Source of the DNA: Geothrix sp. 21YS21S-2
GTDB taxonomy: Bacteria; Acidobacteriota; Holophagae; Holophagales; Holophagaceae
Reading direction: 5' to 3'
DNA length: 64,000 nt
NCBI RefSeq assembly: GCF_030846775.1
Contig: NZ_CP132910.1
Span: 4,343,001-4,407,000 of the forward strand
In this document: piece by piece, positions 44,673 to 53,304 of the stretch
Layout: each line of letters begins with the position of its first letter
Position numbering within the stretch: the stretch's first letter is position 1
Translations under genes and position numbers: made by a program
Notes under the pieces: generated by a model
The model's input: only the letters and a program-made list of their open reading frames with translations
The model's database searches: none
Told to the model about the DNA's origin: nothing

Positions 44673-46721
44673 CTATTTCAAGTTTTCCAGGGCCTTCGCG
44701 GTGGCCTCCAGGAGGGCTCCGGGGCCCACCGGGCTGCCGGTGGCGCGGACCATCCACAGGTCGGGCGTGAGCCGGCCCTGGCGGGCCATGCGCTCGAACT
44801 CGGCGCCCAGGTCGCCGGTCTTGTCCACCTGGCGCTGGATCTGGAAGGCGATCATGTGGCCGATGGGGTAGTCGGGCAGGTACAGGAAGCTGCTGACCAT
44901 GTGGCTGTAGACGCCCAGGAGCACGCAGTCCTTCTGGCCGAAGACGGGGGCGTAGTACGTGTTCCACACGTCGCGGCTGATGGCCAGCGTGGCTTCGCGA
45001 AGCTGGGCGGGGGTGGCCTGGGGGTGGTCGTACATCCAGTGCCACACGGCGGTGTCCACCATGCCCACGCCCGCGATCTCGAAGGTGCCCCAGAAATCGT
45101 TGAGCACAGCCAGGGCCTTGGCCCCGGCGGTGGGGGCAGGCTGGCCCAGCAGCTCCAGGTCGCGGGCCTGGAACACGAAGGCCAGGGCCTCGGTGAAGCT
45201 GGTGGCGGGGACGCCGGCCATGAGCGGGTGCTCGACGCCGTTCAGGGAGAAGGTCTGCTCGACGTTGTGGCCGTTCTCGTGGATGGCGATGTTGAAGCCC
45301 TTGTAGTCCATGCCGTCCTTGCCCACGCGGGTGCGCAGGTGGGGGTGGTCGGCGCGGCGCGCGGCGCCCATGGCGTGCCCGGAGCCCCGGGCGGGATCCA
45401 CCTCGATGTTGCCGGCGAGGTAGTCGGCCTTTTCGGGCGTGAAGCCCAGGCCCCGGAGGAGGGCGGGCATCTCCTTCTTGTAGGCCTCGGCGGTGGGGAA
45501 GCGCTTGCGGGTGATGGCGTCCAGCTTGGCCTCGTCCATGCTCGGACGGAAACCGTTGTACCAGACGTCGAAGGGCTCCAGCTTGCGGCCCAGGCGCTGC
45601 TCGATGAGGCGGGCCACCCTGGCTACCATGGGCGAGGTGCACACCTCCTTGAGCATCGCGATGGCGCGGGCCTCGGGGAGCTGGCGGCCCTCCTCGTAGC
45701 TGCGGGCGATGTGGGTGGGCGCGGCCGGGCAGTAGGGGTCGGCCTTGCGCGCGGCCTGGAAGGTCTGGAGGAGGACCGCGTAGCGGGTGTCGGGCTCGGG
45801 GTCGCTGGTGACCTTCAGGGCCGGGGCGGGGCGGTCGGAGTCCTTCACGGCCGCGGGCTTGACGGTGTTGGCGAAGGGGTCCCAGTCGACGTTGGGGTTG
45901 TCCACCACCACGGCGGGGATGGTCTGGGTGACGATGCGCTCCATGACCTTCTGGATCTGCCGCTGGCGCTGGAGGCCCTCGGCACCCTGGGCGTACTGGC
46001 TCTTGATCTCGTCGCGCAGGTTCCAGTGGGAGAGGAGGCGCTTGCCGGCGGGGAAGGCCCGCTGGCCCTTGGCGTCCACCACGTGGTGCATCCAGATGTT
46101 GTAGCCCGCGATGTAGCGCTCGGCGGCCCCGGAGGCCTCGGCCACGGCCAGGTTCACCTCCGAAGGGATCCGCGCGGAGAACCGGTCCACGAGCCTGGCC
46201 TCGGCCCACTGGCGGTTGCTCCAGGAGGCGCCTTCCCTGAGCCGCTCGTCCAGGGTGGTCATGGGGAAGTTGAGGAGCGCGACGAAGGCCAGCTTGTTGG
46301 CGAAGGCGTCGGCCTGGAAGTGGGCCCCGGGGTCGTAGCCCGCCAGGATGTCGTCCACCGGCAGCATGGGCCCCAGGTCCAGCTCGGCGTGCCACTTGAA
46401 GTCGCGCCCGATCTCCAGCATGTGGCCTTCCAGGCTCTCGACGACCATCTCCAGGCGCCCGAAGAGCGCGTCCAGGGCCTTGGCGTCCCCGGCGAACTGC
46501 GCGCGGGCGAAGTCGGCGAAGGCCGCCGGGTCCCCGTCCTCGGCCCGCCAGAGGCGCGCGGCCTGGGCGAGGCCGCGCTTGACGCGCCCGGCCTGCGAGG
46601 GCCCGTAGCGGGCCGTGAGCTCGGCCTCCAGGGAGGCCTGGGCCACGGCGGGAGCCGCGGCGCGGAGGGAGGGCAGGCCGCAGGACGCGGCGAGGATGGC
46701 GGCGATGCCGATGATCTTCAT
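44673..46721 (-). CDS. Exported zinc metallopeptidase, M3-like gluzincin
   Basis: 682 residues with a signal peptide (MKIIGIAAILAASCGLPSLR AAA). The zinc motif HENGH (His481, Glu482, His485) is followed about 35 residues later by SFTEALAFVFQ supplying a third Glu ligand, the arrangement of M3/gluzincin enzymes. Upstream helical segments fit a large M3-like cleft. It is expected to degrade oligopeptides in the periplasm or outside the cell. The start at 46721 is ATG; a TTG four codons earlier is less likely. It stands apart from the propeller operon by about 100 bases. Confidence 0.82.
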   Translation of the reverse strand: MKIIGIAAILAASCGLPSLRAAAPAVAQASLEAELTARYGPSQAGRVKRGLAQAARLWRAEDGDPAAFADFARAQFAGDAKALDALFGRLEMVVESLEGHMLEIGRDFKWHAELDLGPMLPVDDILAGYDPGAHFQADAFANKLAFVALLNFPMTTLDERLREGASWSNRQWAEARLVDRFSARIPSEVNLAVAEASGAAERYIAGYNIWMHHVVDAKGQRAFPAGKRLLSHWNLRDEIKSQYAQGAEGLQRQRQIQKVMERIVTQTIPAVVVDNPNVDWDPFANTVKPAAVKDSDRPAPALKVTSDPEPDTRYAVLLQTFQAARKADPYCPAAPTHIARSYEEGRQLPEARAIAMLKEVCTSPMVARVARLIEQRLGRKLEPFDVWYNGFRPSMDEAKLDAITRKRFPTAEAYKKEMPALLRGLGFTPEKADYLAGNIEVDPARGSGHAMGAARRADHPHLRTRVGKDGMDYKGFNIAIHENGHNVEQTFSLNGVEHPLMAGVPATSFTEALAFVFQARDLELLGQPAPTAGAKALAVLNDFWGTFEIAGVGMVDTAVWHWMYDHPQATPAQLREATLAISRDVWNTYYAPVFGQKDCVLLGVYSHMVSSFLYLPDYPIGHMIAFQIQRQVDKTGDLGAEFERMARQGRLTPDLWMVRATGSPVGPGALLEATAKALENLK

Positions 46722-46791
46722 GGGGGACCCCAAGTGGAATGCACCTGGAATTCTACTGGGGATCCCTCGCGCCGGATGTGCCCAAGGGCAC

Positions 46792-47334
46792 TTACTTCAT
46801 GGCCATCAGCACGATCCGCGCCCTGCCCAGGGAGGAGACCTTCCCGCCGGGCAGCGTGACGTTGATGGTGCCCCTGGCCTCGGGGTTCACCAGGACCTGG
46901 TTCCCCGTCTCGGGGCCCACGGCGAAGGTGGCCCCCTGGCGGATGGCCGCGGGGGTCGTGCCCAGGCAGGGGATGCCCGCCTTGACCATCTGCCTCACGA
47001 GCACCGTGGAGTCCAGGACGCCCTCGGGGTAGCAGGGGTCGTCCCGAAGGAGGACCAGGTAGTCCGGCATGATCTTCCGGGTCTCCTGGTAGAGCACCCG
47101 CCCGTAGTCGGCCCGCCCGTCGCGGACGTCCAGCACCACGATGGTGCAGCCTTCGCCGGCGGCCTCCGCCAGGGACTGGATCTCGGCCGCGCTGCGCCGG
47201 TAGTTCGCCACGACCGAGATGCGCGTCTTTTCAGGCCAGGTGCCCCGGGCCGTTTCCATCAGCGGCCCGAAGCCGCCCGCGGAGGCGGTGGTGGCCAAGC
47301 CGAAGGCCACGAGGATCCCTGCTCGTCTGAACAT
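46792..47334 (-). CDS. Hypothetical secreted protein
   Basis: 180 residues with a signal peptide (MFRRAGILVAFGLATTASA). It has alternating beta/alpha segments (RISVVANYRRSAAEIQSLAE, CTIVVLDVRDG, PDYLVLLRDD) like a periplasmic substrate-binding or YfiR-like half-domain, ending with GTINVTLPGGKVSSLGRARIVL. I do not recognise a family with confidence. GGGAG lies upstream of the ATG. A structured leader precedes it. Confidence 0.7.
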   Translation of the reverse strand: MFRRAGILVAFGLATTASAGGFGPLMETARGTWPEKTRISVVANYRRSAAEIQSLAEAAGEGCTIVVLDVRDGRADYGRVLYQETRKIMPDYLVLLRDDPCYPEGVLDSTVLVRQMVKAGIPCLGTTPAAIRQGATFAVGPETGNQVLVNPEARGTINVTLPGGKVSSLGRARIVLMAMK

Positions 47335-47369
47335 CGGAAGCTCCCATTGCTGATGCCGGGCATGAGAAT

Positions 47370-47452
47370 GGGCGCAGCCCCGCGGCCCGGCGCGGACTGC
47401 GCCCGGTTACCCTCCCTTGAACGGCTCACCGCGTCCTTGGGGACGCGGTGAG
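47370..47452 (-). other. Two strong inverted repeats in the intergenic leader
   Basis: A 12-base perfect inverted repeat (47425-47436 with 47441-47452, loop TTGG on the plus strand) and an 8-base one (47370-47377 with 47397-47404) lie between the hemerythrin gene and the secreted-protein gene, both on the minus strand. There is no T-run, so this could be a weak terminator for the hemerythrin gene or a structured 5' leader of the following gene. No known riboswitch consensus was recognised. Confidence 0.5.
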
Positions 47453-47508
47453 AACGAGTCACAATATCCGTCCTCGGGGGGCAGGCGGCAAGGGGGGCTT
47501 TGCGGAAT

Positions 47509-47907
47509 TCAACCCGGGTTGCCGTAACCCTTGAACTCCATGTCCGTTCCCAGGATGTGGTGGCCGAACCAGTCCTGGACGAGGTAGAGCACCTCCTCGG
47601 CCGTCACCGAGCCGGGCTCGTGCTTGTAGCGGCGCTGCAGCTCCTTCATGCGCTCCCGGAAGTTCTGGTGGACCTCCTTGTGGGCCTCCAGGTCCGGGTA
47701 GCCCACCTTGGCCATCCAGCGCTCCTCGGAGTCGAAGTGCATCAGCGTGTAGTCCACCAGGAACTCGATGCGGTCGTCCATGGGGGGCGGCTGCTCCTCG
47801 GCCATGGCCTTGCGGAACTCCGTCACCATCTGGAAGAAGATATGGTGGTACGCGTCGACGAGGGGATTGCCGACGGTGTATTTTTCAGTCCATTCCACGA
47901 ATTCCAT
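47509..47907 (-). CDS. Bacteriohemerythrin
   Basis: 132 residues, single hemerythrin domain. The di-iron ligands lie in the usual motifs: DAYHHIFFQ, LMHFDSEERWM, EAHKEVHQNF and WFGHHILGTDMEF. Such proteins bind O2 (or NO) reversibly and serve as oxygen buffers or carriers in microaerophilic and anaerobic bacteria. GAGGGAAG precedes the ATG. It lies 38 bases downstream of the topA start region on the same strand order, but topA is transcribed towards it. Confidence 0.94.
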   Translation of the reverse strand: MEFVEWTEKYTVGNPLVDAYHHIFFQMVTEFRKAMAEEQPPPMDDRIEFLVDYTLMHFDSEERWMAKVGYPDLEAHKEVHQNFRERMKELQRRYKHEPGSVTAEEVLYLVQDWFGHHILGTDMEFKGYGNPG

Positions 47908-47945
47908 GCGGCTTCCCTCGAGACGTCCACCAGCTTACCTGATTT

Positions 47946-50384
47946 CTAGCCGAGGGGCTCCTCATAGGCGCAGGCCGGGCAGAGCATGACGGTGATGGGG
48001 TCCTTGCCCCGGGGCTTCCGGGTCTTCTCGGTCATGTAGGGGTTCTTGCACGACGGGCAGGCCCGCGGCACGGGCTTGTCCCAGGCCGTGAAGTCGCACT
48101 TGGGATACCGGGTGCACCCGTAGAAGATCTTGCCGAAGCGGGTCTTCCGGGGGCTCAGGTCCCCGCCGCACTTGGGGCAGGGGACGCCCAGGATCTCCTT
48201 CTTGACGGTCTTGCAGGTGGGGTAGTCCACGCAGCAGACGAACTCGCCGTAGCGGCCGTGGCGCTTGACGAAGTTCTTGCCGCAGGTGGGGCACTTCTCG
48301 TCCAGGGGCTGGTCGGGGGGGACCGGGATCCCCTTGGGGTCGGCCTTGCGGATGCCCTTGCAGGCGGGGTAGTTCGTGCAGGCCCAGAAGGGGCCGAACT
48401 GGCCCTTGCGCAGGTTCATGGGGGTCGAGCCGCACAGCGGGCATTCCGGCGCGTCCTCGGGCTCCTCCATCTTCTCCAGCTCCTCGGTGTGGTCGCACTC
48501 GGGGTAGCGGGAGCAGCCCAGGAAGAGGCCGTTCTTGCCGATGCGCTTGAGCATCGGCGCCTTGCACTTCTTGCATTCCACCCCGGCGGGGATGCCCGCC
48601 TTGAGGTTCAGCATGTCCTTGCCGGCCCGCGCCAGCAGCTTCTCGAAGGGGCCGTAGAAATCCTTCATTGCCTTCAGGAAGGTCAGGTCCCCTTCCTCGA
48701 CCCGGTCCAGCTGGCCTTCCAGCCCGGAGGTGTAGGTGGGCTCCATGAGCTCCCGGAAGCCCTGCACCAGGAGGTCGGTCACCACGCAGCCCAGTTCCGT
48801 GGGCTTGAAGCGGCCCTCGTGCTTCTTGACGTAGTCGCGGTCCTGGATGGTGGCGATGATGCTGGCGTAGGTGGAGGGCCGGCCGATGCCGTCCTCTTCC
48901 AGCTCCTTGACCAGGGTGGCTTCCGAGAACCGCGCCGGGGGCTTGGTGAACTGCTGGTCGGTGTCCAGGTGCTCGAGCTTGAGCGGCATGCCCACCTTCA
49001 GGACCGGCAGGCCCACGGCCTCCTCCTCGCCTTCCTCGGCGACGGTCGCTTCGTTGATCTCCTCGGCCTTCTGCTCCTCCTGGGCGGCCCGGTAGACCAC
49101 CAGCCAACCAGGGAAGCGCTCGATCTCGCCCTTGGCCTCGAAGGCCGCGGCCTCCCCGCTGGGGAGCTTCGTCTCGGCTTCCACCACCGTCTCGTCGAAG
49201 ACCGCCGATTCCATCTGGCTGGCCACGGTGCGGCGCCAGATGAGGGCGTAGAGCCTGAACTGGTCGGGCTCCAGGCGGTTCTTCATGCTTTCGGGGGTGC
49301 GGGTGATGTCGGTGGGGCGGATGGCCTCGTGGGCGTCCTGGGCGGCGGCCTTCCCCTTGTAGATCCGGGCCTTGGCCGGCACGTAGTCCTTGCCGTAGCG
49401 GTCCGCGACGAGCTCCCGGATGGCCGTGACGGCCTCGGGGGCCAGGCGCGGGGAGTCGGTCCTCATGTAGGTGATCAGGCCCACCGGGCCCTCGCCGAAG
49501 TCCACGCCCTCGTAGAGGCGCTGGGCGTTCTGCATGGTGCGGGTGACGCTCATGCGGAGCTTCTGGGCGGCTTCCTGCTGCAGCTTGGCCGTGTTGAAGG
49601 GGGCCGCGGGGTTGCGCTTCTTCTCCTTGGTCTCCAGGGACGTCACCTTCCAGGCGGCGGCGACGATCATGTCCCGCAGGGCGTGGGCCTGCTTCTCGTT
49701 GGAGATGCGGGTCCTGGTCTCCTTGTTGCCCATCTGGACGGGTGAACCCGACAGGCGGGTCAGCTTCATCCAGAAGGCGGGCGGAGTCTTGGCGGCGAAA
49801 CGGCCCTTGAGGACCCAGTACTCGACCGGGTTGAAGGCCTCGATCTCCCGCTCGCGGTCCACGATGAGACGCACCGCCACGCTCTGCACGCGGCCGGCGC
49901 TGAGGCCCCGGCGCACCTTGTCCCAGAGCACCTGGGAGACCTTGTAGCCCACGAGCCGGTCCAGCACGCGCCGGGCCCGCTGGGCGTCGACAAGCTTCTT
50001 ATTGATGACGGTGGGGGCCGCCATGGCCTTCTGGATTCCCGAAGGCGTGATCTCGTTGAAGAGCACCCGGTGCACCGGCATGCCCTTGGGGGGCTTGATG
50101 GATTCCAGGAGGTGCCAGGAGATGGCCTCCCCCTCGCGGTCAGGGTCGGTCGCGAGGTACAGTTCGGTGGCGCCCTTGGCGGCGGCCTTGAGTTCGGCCA
50201 CCACCTTGGCCTTGCTGGCGGGGATCTCGTATTCCTCCTGGAAGCCGTTCTCGATATCGACCCCCAGCTTCTTGGGCAGGTCCCGGATATGGCCGACGCT
50301 GGCCTTCACCGTGTACCCCTTTCCGAGGTATTTGGTGATGGTTTTCGCTTTGGAAGGGCTTTCCACGATCACGAGCTTGGTCAA
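47946..50384 (-). CDS. topA: DNA topoisomerase I with five C-terminal zinc ribbons
   Basis: 812 residues. TOPRIM domain at the N-terminus (KLVIVESPSKAKTI, YLATDPDREGEAISWHL). The cleavage-religation core includes GRVQSVAVRLIVDRE and the active-site Tyr in LITYMRTDSPRL. Five Cys4-type zinc ribbons follow (starting CKKC, CPLC, CPTC, CPKC and CPSC). The enzyme relaxes negative supercoils. TTG at 50384 is chosen because GGAG lies 6 bases upstream; a TTG four codons earlier is possible. It follows dprA by 31 bases, a common pairing. Confidence 0.96.
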   Translation of the reverse strand: MTKLVIVESPSKAKTITKYLGKGYTVKASVGHIRDLPKKLGVDIENGFQEEYEIPASKAKVVAELKAAAKGATELYLATDPDREGEAISWHLLESIKPPKGMPVHRVLFNEITPSGIQKAMAAPTVINKKLVDAQRARRVLDRLVGYKVSQVLWDKVRRGLSAGRVQSVAVRLIVDREREIEAFNPVEYWVLKGRFAAKTPPAFWMKLTRLSGSPVQMGNKETRTRISNEKQAHALRDMIVAAAWKVTSLETKEKKRNPAAPFNTAKLQQEAAQKLRMSVTRTMQNAQRLYEGVDFGEGPVGLITYMRTDSPRLAPEAVTAIRELVADRYGKDYVPAKARIYKGKAAAQDAHEAIRPTDITRTPESMKNRLEPDQFRLYALIWRRTVASQMESAVFDETVVEAETKLPSGEAAAFEAKGEIERFPGWLVVYRAAQEEQKAEEINEATVAEEGEEEAVGLPVLKVGMPLKLEHLDTDQQFTKPPARFSEATLVKELEEDGIGRPSTYASIIATIQDRDYVKKHEGRFKPTELGCVVTDLLVQGFRELMEPTYTSGLEGQLDRVEEGDLTFLKAMKDFYGPFEKLLARAGKDMLNLKAGIPAGVECKKCKAPMLKRIGKNGLFLGCSRYPECDHTEELEKMEEPEDAPECPLCGSTPMNLRKGQFGPFWACTNYPACKGIRKADPKGIPVPPDQPLDEKCPTCGKNFVKRHGRYGEFVCCVDYPTCKTVKKEILGVPCPKCGGDLSPRKTRFGKIFYGCTRYPKCDFTAWDKPVPRACPSCKNPYMTEKTRKPRGKDPITVMLCPACAYEEPLG

Positions 50385-50415
50385 GGCAATCTCCAAGTTG
50401 CCGATTTGGAACCCT

Positions 50416-51255
50416 TCATGGGTGATTTGTCAAGCCCTGCGACAAAAATGATAAATCTTCTATTAGATCCGCGGAGCCCAGGCAGGCCCGGGCGGCCCCT
50501 TCCCGGATGAGCCGGTTGGGCCCCTCGTGGAGGGGATCCTCGGGGCTCCCCGGGCAGGCCCACAGCTCCTTTCCGTGGTCCAGGGCCAGCTTGGCGGTGA
50601 CCAGGGATCCGGAGGCGTACCGGGCTTCCATCACAACCACCCCCAGGGTCCAGGCGGCCAAGAGAACGTTCCGCCGGGGGAAGTGCCACTTCAGCGGCCG
50701 GGCCTGGGGGGGGAAGGGCGTGACGATGCCGCCCCCGGTGGCGGCGATGCGGTCCATGAGCCTCTGGTGTTCCGGCGGATAGGGATGGTCCAGCCCGGAG
50801 CCCATGATCCCCCAGGTGGGCCCCGCCTCCAGGGCCCCCTGGTGGGCGGCGCCGTCGATGCCCCGGGCCAGGCCGGAGATCACGGCCACCCCCGCCGTGG
50901 TCAGCTCCCGGGCCCAGCGGCGGGTGCGTTCCCGCCCGGCCCAGCTGCCCTGGCGGCTGCCCACCAGGGCCACGGCCGGCCCGGGCGGCGGCAGGGTGCC
51001 CCGCACCCACAGGGCCAGCGGATAGGGCAGGGGGGCCTCGAGCCGGTCCGCCTCCGGGTCCCCCGGCAGCACCAGGCGCGCCTCCCGGGCGGCCGCCTCC
51101 GCACGCAGCACGGGGATGGACGCCGCCAGGGCCCCGGCCTCGTCCCGTTCCTCCGGGCGTTCCTCTCCGGCCTGCGCCCGCGCCCAGGCCGCGGCCTTGC
51201 GGCTCTCCGGCCAGGGCAGGAGGGTGAAGGCGAGGGCCCAGGCGGCTGCGTCCAC
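50416..51255 (-). CDS. dprA: DNA-processing protein DprA
   Basis: 279 residues, Rossmann-like DprA/Smf domain. Motifs: [53 protein letters not shown] and [19 protein letters not shown]. It loads RecA on incoming single-stranded DNA during natural transformation. The C-terminal winged helix of longer members is reduced to a short tail ([20 protein letters not shown]). GTG start with GGGAGGA upstream. Confidence 0.93.
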   Translation of the reverse strand: MDAAAWALAFTLLPWPESRKAAAWARAQAGEERPEERDEAGALAASIPVLRAEAAAREARLVLPGDPEADRLEAPLPYPLALWVRGTLPPPGPAVALVGSRQGSWAGRERTRRWARELTTAGVAVISGLARGIDGAAHQGALEAGPTWGIMGSGLDHPYPPEHQRLMDRIAATGGGIVTPFPPQARPLKWHFPRRNVLLAAWTLGVVVMEARYASGSLVTAKLALDHGKELWACPGSPEDPLHEGPNRLIREGAARACLGSADLIEDLSFLSQGLTNHP

Positions 51256-51324
51256 GGCGTCCTCCCGAAGGTGGTCCCACGTTGGGTGCGGAGCCGCGGG
51301 CGCGCAAGGTCCGGATATTTGAGC

Positions 51325-51352
51325 TTGCCTTCGGGGTCCCTTTTGCTAGACT
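51325..51352 (+). promoter_or_regulatory. Sigma-70-type promoter of rpmB
   Basis: TTGCCT (51325-51330) and TAGACT (51347-51352) with a 16-base spacer lie 44 bases upstream of rpmB. The -10 box is identical to that of the tRNA-Pro promoter in this window. Confidence 0.7.
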
Positions 51353-51395
51353 GGATGTTCTCTGGTCTTGGCCGTTCTGTGTTCACGAGGTTCCC

Positions 51396-51587
51396 ATGTC
51401 CCGTCAGTGCGAAATTTGCGGTAAGAAGCCCCAGTTCGGGAACAATGTTTCCCATGCCCACAACATCACGAAGCGGCGCTGGAACCCCAACATCCAGAAC
51501 GTTCGCGCCCTGGTGGCCGGCGCCCCCAAGCGGCTGCGCGTGTGCACCTCCTGCATCCAGGCCGGCCGCGTCATCAAGAACGTCTAG
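51396..51587 (+). CDS. rpmB: 50S ribosomal protein L28, zinc-binding form
   Basis: 63 residues, standard length. [20 protein letters not shown] and the [15 protein letters not shown] core are the L28 signature. Four Cys (5, 8, 50, 53) in two CXXC pairs show the zinc-binding C+ version. CGAGG lies upstream of the ATG. A promoter precedes and a terminator follows, so it is a single-gene unit with possible read-through to tsaB. Confidence 0.97.
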   Translation: MSRQCEICGKKPQFGNNVSHAHNITKRRWNPNIQNVRALVAGAPKRLRVCTSCIQAGRVIKNV

Positions 51588-51611
51588 CTTTCCGCCATCC
51601 TGCGAATCGGC

Positions 51612-51633
51612 CCCCCGTGACGGGGGTCTTTTC
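51612..51633 (+). terminator. Rho-independent terminator after rpmB
   Basis: CCCCCG-TGA-CGGGGG stem followed by TCTTTTCG, 25 bases after the rpmB stop. Confidence 0.88.
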
Positions 51634-51653
51634 GTTTCCAGGGGAGTCCGGCC

Positions 51654-52349
51654 TTGATCCTGGGAATCGACACCACCACCGAACGCCTCCACCTCGCCCT
51701 CGTGCGGGGGGACCGGACCTGGACCCGGGGCCTGGACGTGGGCATCGGCCGCAGCCACAGCGGCACGCTGCTGCCCACCCTGCAGGAGCTTCTCGGGGAG
51801 GCCGGGGCGGCCCCTGCGGACCTCTCCGGGGTCGTGGCCTGCGTGGGCCCGGGCGGCTTCACGTCGCTGCGCATCGGCGTGGCCACCGCCGAGGGCCTGG
51901 CCCTCACGGGGCTGCCCACCTGGGGCTTTTCCGCCTTCGAGCTGCGGGGCCGCGCCCTGCGGGAAGGCGGCGTCCGGGGCGCCGCGTGGATCCTCCTGGA
52001 CGGCCAGCGCCAGGAGGCCTTCGCCCAGCTCTGGGACACCGACGCCGTGACCCCCGCCCAGAAGGTGCCCCTCGCCGGCCTCGCCGGGCTCGTCCAGGGC
52101 GCACCCTGGTGGACCCCTTCCGGCTTCCTGGAACGGGTCCGGGCCCACCTTCCCCACCCCCCCCTGGCCCTCCAGGACGAGGAGGCCGCCACCCTTGCGG
52201 GCCTCTCCGCCCTGTGCCGCGACCTTCCCCGGACCCCCGCGGAGTCGCCCCTGGTGCCCTTCTACCTGCGCGAGACCGACGCGGAGGTGAACTTCCCCCA
52301 GGCCTCCGCCCACCTCTCCGAGGCCCTGCGCCGGGGCCACGCCCGGTGA
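51654..52349 (+). CDS. tsaB: tRNA threonylcarbamoyladenosine biosynthesis protein TsaB
   Basis: 231 residues, ASKHA-fold partner of TsaD in t6A37 tRNA modification. N-terminal ILGIDTTTERLHLALV, SHSGTLLPTLQELL, and the hallmark VACVGPGGFTSLRIGVATAEGLAL are present. TTG start with GGGGAG 8 bases upstream. Coupled by a GTGA overlap to rimI, a frequent arrangement. Confidence 0.95.
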   Translation: MILGIDTTTERLHLALVRGDRTWTRGLDVGIGRSHSGTLLPTLQELLGEAGAAPADLSGVVACVGPGGFTSLRIGVATAEGLALTGLPTWGFSAFELRGRALREGGVRGAAWILLDGQRQEAFAQLWDTDAVTPAQKVPLAGLAGLVQGAPWWTPSGFLERVRAHLPHPPLALQDEEAATLAGLSALCRDLPRTPAESPLVPFYLRETDAEVNFPQASAHLSEALRRGHAR

Positions 52350-52765
52350 TCACCCACCTGGGCCCCGGTTCCCAGGCGCCCGACTGGATCGAGGACCTGG
52401 ACCGGCTCGCCTTCGGGGAGCCCTGGGGCCCCCTGGACGACACCGAGCACCTGTGGTCCGCCCCGCGGCTGGCCTTCGCGCGGTGGCGGGTCGTGGAGGC
52501 CGCCCAGGAGGCCGAACTCCTGCGCATCGCGGTGGACCCCGCCCGGCGCCGCGGAGGCGAGGGCGGGGCCCTCCTGCGCCACTGCGAGGCCGAGTTGGCG
52601 AGGATGGGGATCATCACCCTGCACCTGGAAGTCCGCGTGTCCAATGCCGCGGCCCGAGCCCTCTACGAGCGGGAGGGCTGGGTGGCGCGGGGGTCGCGGA
52701 AGGCCTACTACCGGGACGGTGAAGACGCGGCGCTGTACATGAGGGAGCTGCCGGGTCCGGGGTGA
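52346..52765 (+). CDS. rimI: Ribosomal-protein-alanine N-acetyltransferase RimI-like (GNAT)
   Basis: 139 residues. GNAT fold with acetyl-CoA-binding RIAVDPARRRGGEGGALLRH and the C-terminal HLEVRVSNAAARALYEREGW typical of RimI. GTG start overlapping the tsaB stop. Probably acetylates the N-terminus of ribosomal protein S18. Confidence 0.88.
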   Translation: MITHLGPGSQAPDWIEDLDRLAFGEPWGPLDDTEHLWSAPRLAFARWRVVEAAQEAELLRIAVDPARRRGGEGGALLRHCEAELARMGIITLHLEVRVSNAAARALYEREGWVARGSRKAYYRDGEDAALYMRELPGPG

Positions 52766-52799
52766 CATCCACCCCGGCGGGATTTTCCGGAGGGTCCGG

Positions 52800-53273
52800 T
52801 CACAGCTCCGCGGCCGGGACCAGCGCTTTGGTGTACCTGACCAGATGGCAAGGCAGAATGAGCTTGCCCGGCTCCCGGAACGGCAGCACATCGTTGGCAT
52901 GGAACCCCAGTCCTTCGTAGAACGCGAAAAGCTCCTTCCGCTCGCTCACCACCGTGAGATCCATGAACTTCCCCTCCTCGGCCCGGCAGGCCTCTTCGGC
53001 GGCGTCCACCAGCCTGCGCCCCAGGCCACGCCCCTGGCAGTCCGGGGCCACGGACAGCAGGCCCAGATACCAGCGGGATCCCTCCCTCCGCAGGAAGACG
53101 GATCCCTTCAAGCCGGAACCGCCAGGCTCCACCAGGAACATTCCCGCCTCCAGGAGGTCCGCCACCTCCTCCGGGCTTGTGCGCTCGCCCCGGATGCAGA
53201 AGGCCTCCACGGCGTAGGCGAGGTTGGTGATCCGCACGATCTCGGGGATGTCGGAGGCGACGGCTTTTCGCAT
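52800..53273 (-). CDS. GNAT-family N-acetyltransferase
   Basis: 157 residues. N-terminus MRKAVASDIPEIVRITNLAY; the pyrophosphate loop SVAPDCQGRGLGRRLVDAAE and LTVVSERKELFAFYEGLGFH are standard GNAT motifs A and B. The substrate is unknown. It is convergent with rimI and follows the ClC gene's end on the opposite side by 31 bases, reading the same way as it. Confidence 0.9.
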   Translation of the reverse strand: MRKAVASDIPEIVRITNLAYAVEAFCIRGERTSPEEVADLLEAGMFLVEPGGSGLKGSVFLRREGSRWYLGLLSVAPDCQGRGLGRRLVDAAEEACRAEEGKFMDLTVVSERKELFAFYEGLGFHANDVLPFREPGKLILPCHLVRYTKALVPAAEL

Positions 53274-53304
53274 GGGACGAGTATGCCCGGCCCCCGGCGG
53301 AAGG

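Noticed and set aside
47335-47508. c-di-GMP, cobalamin or other known riboswitch
   Set aside because: The stems were compared by eye with the main consensus motifs and none of the conserved loops is present.
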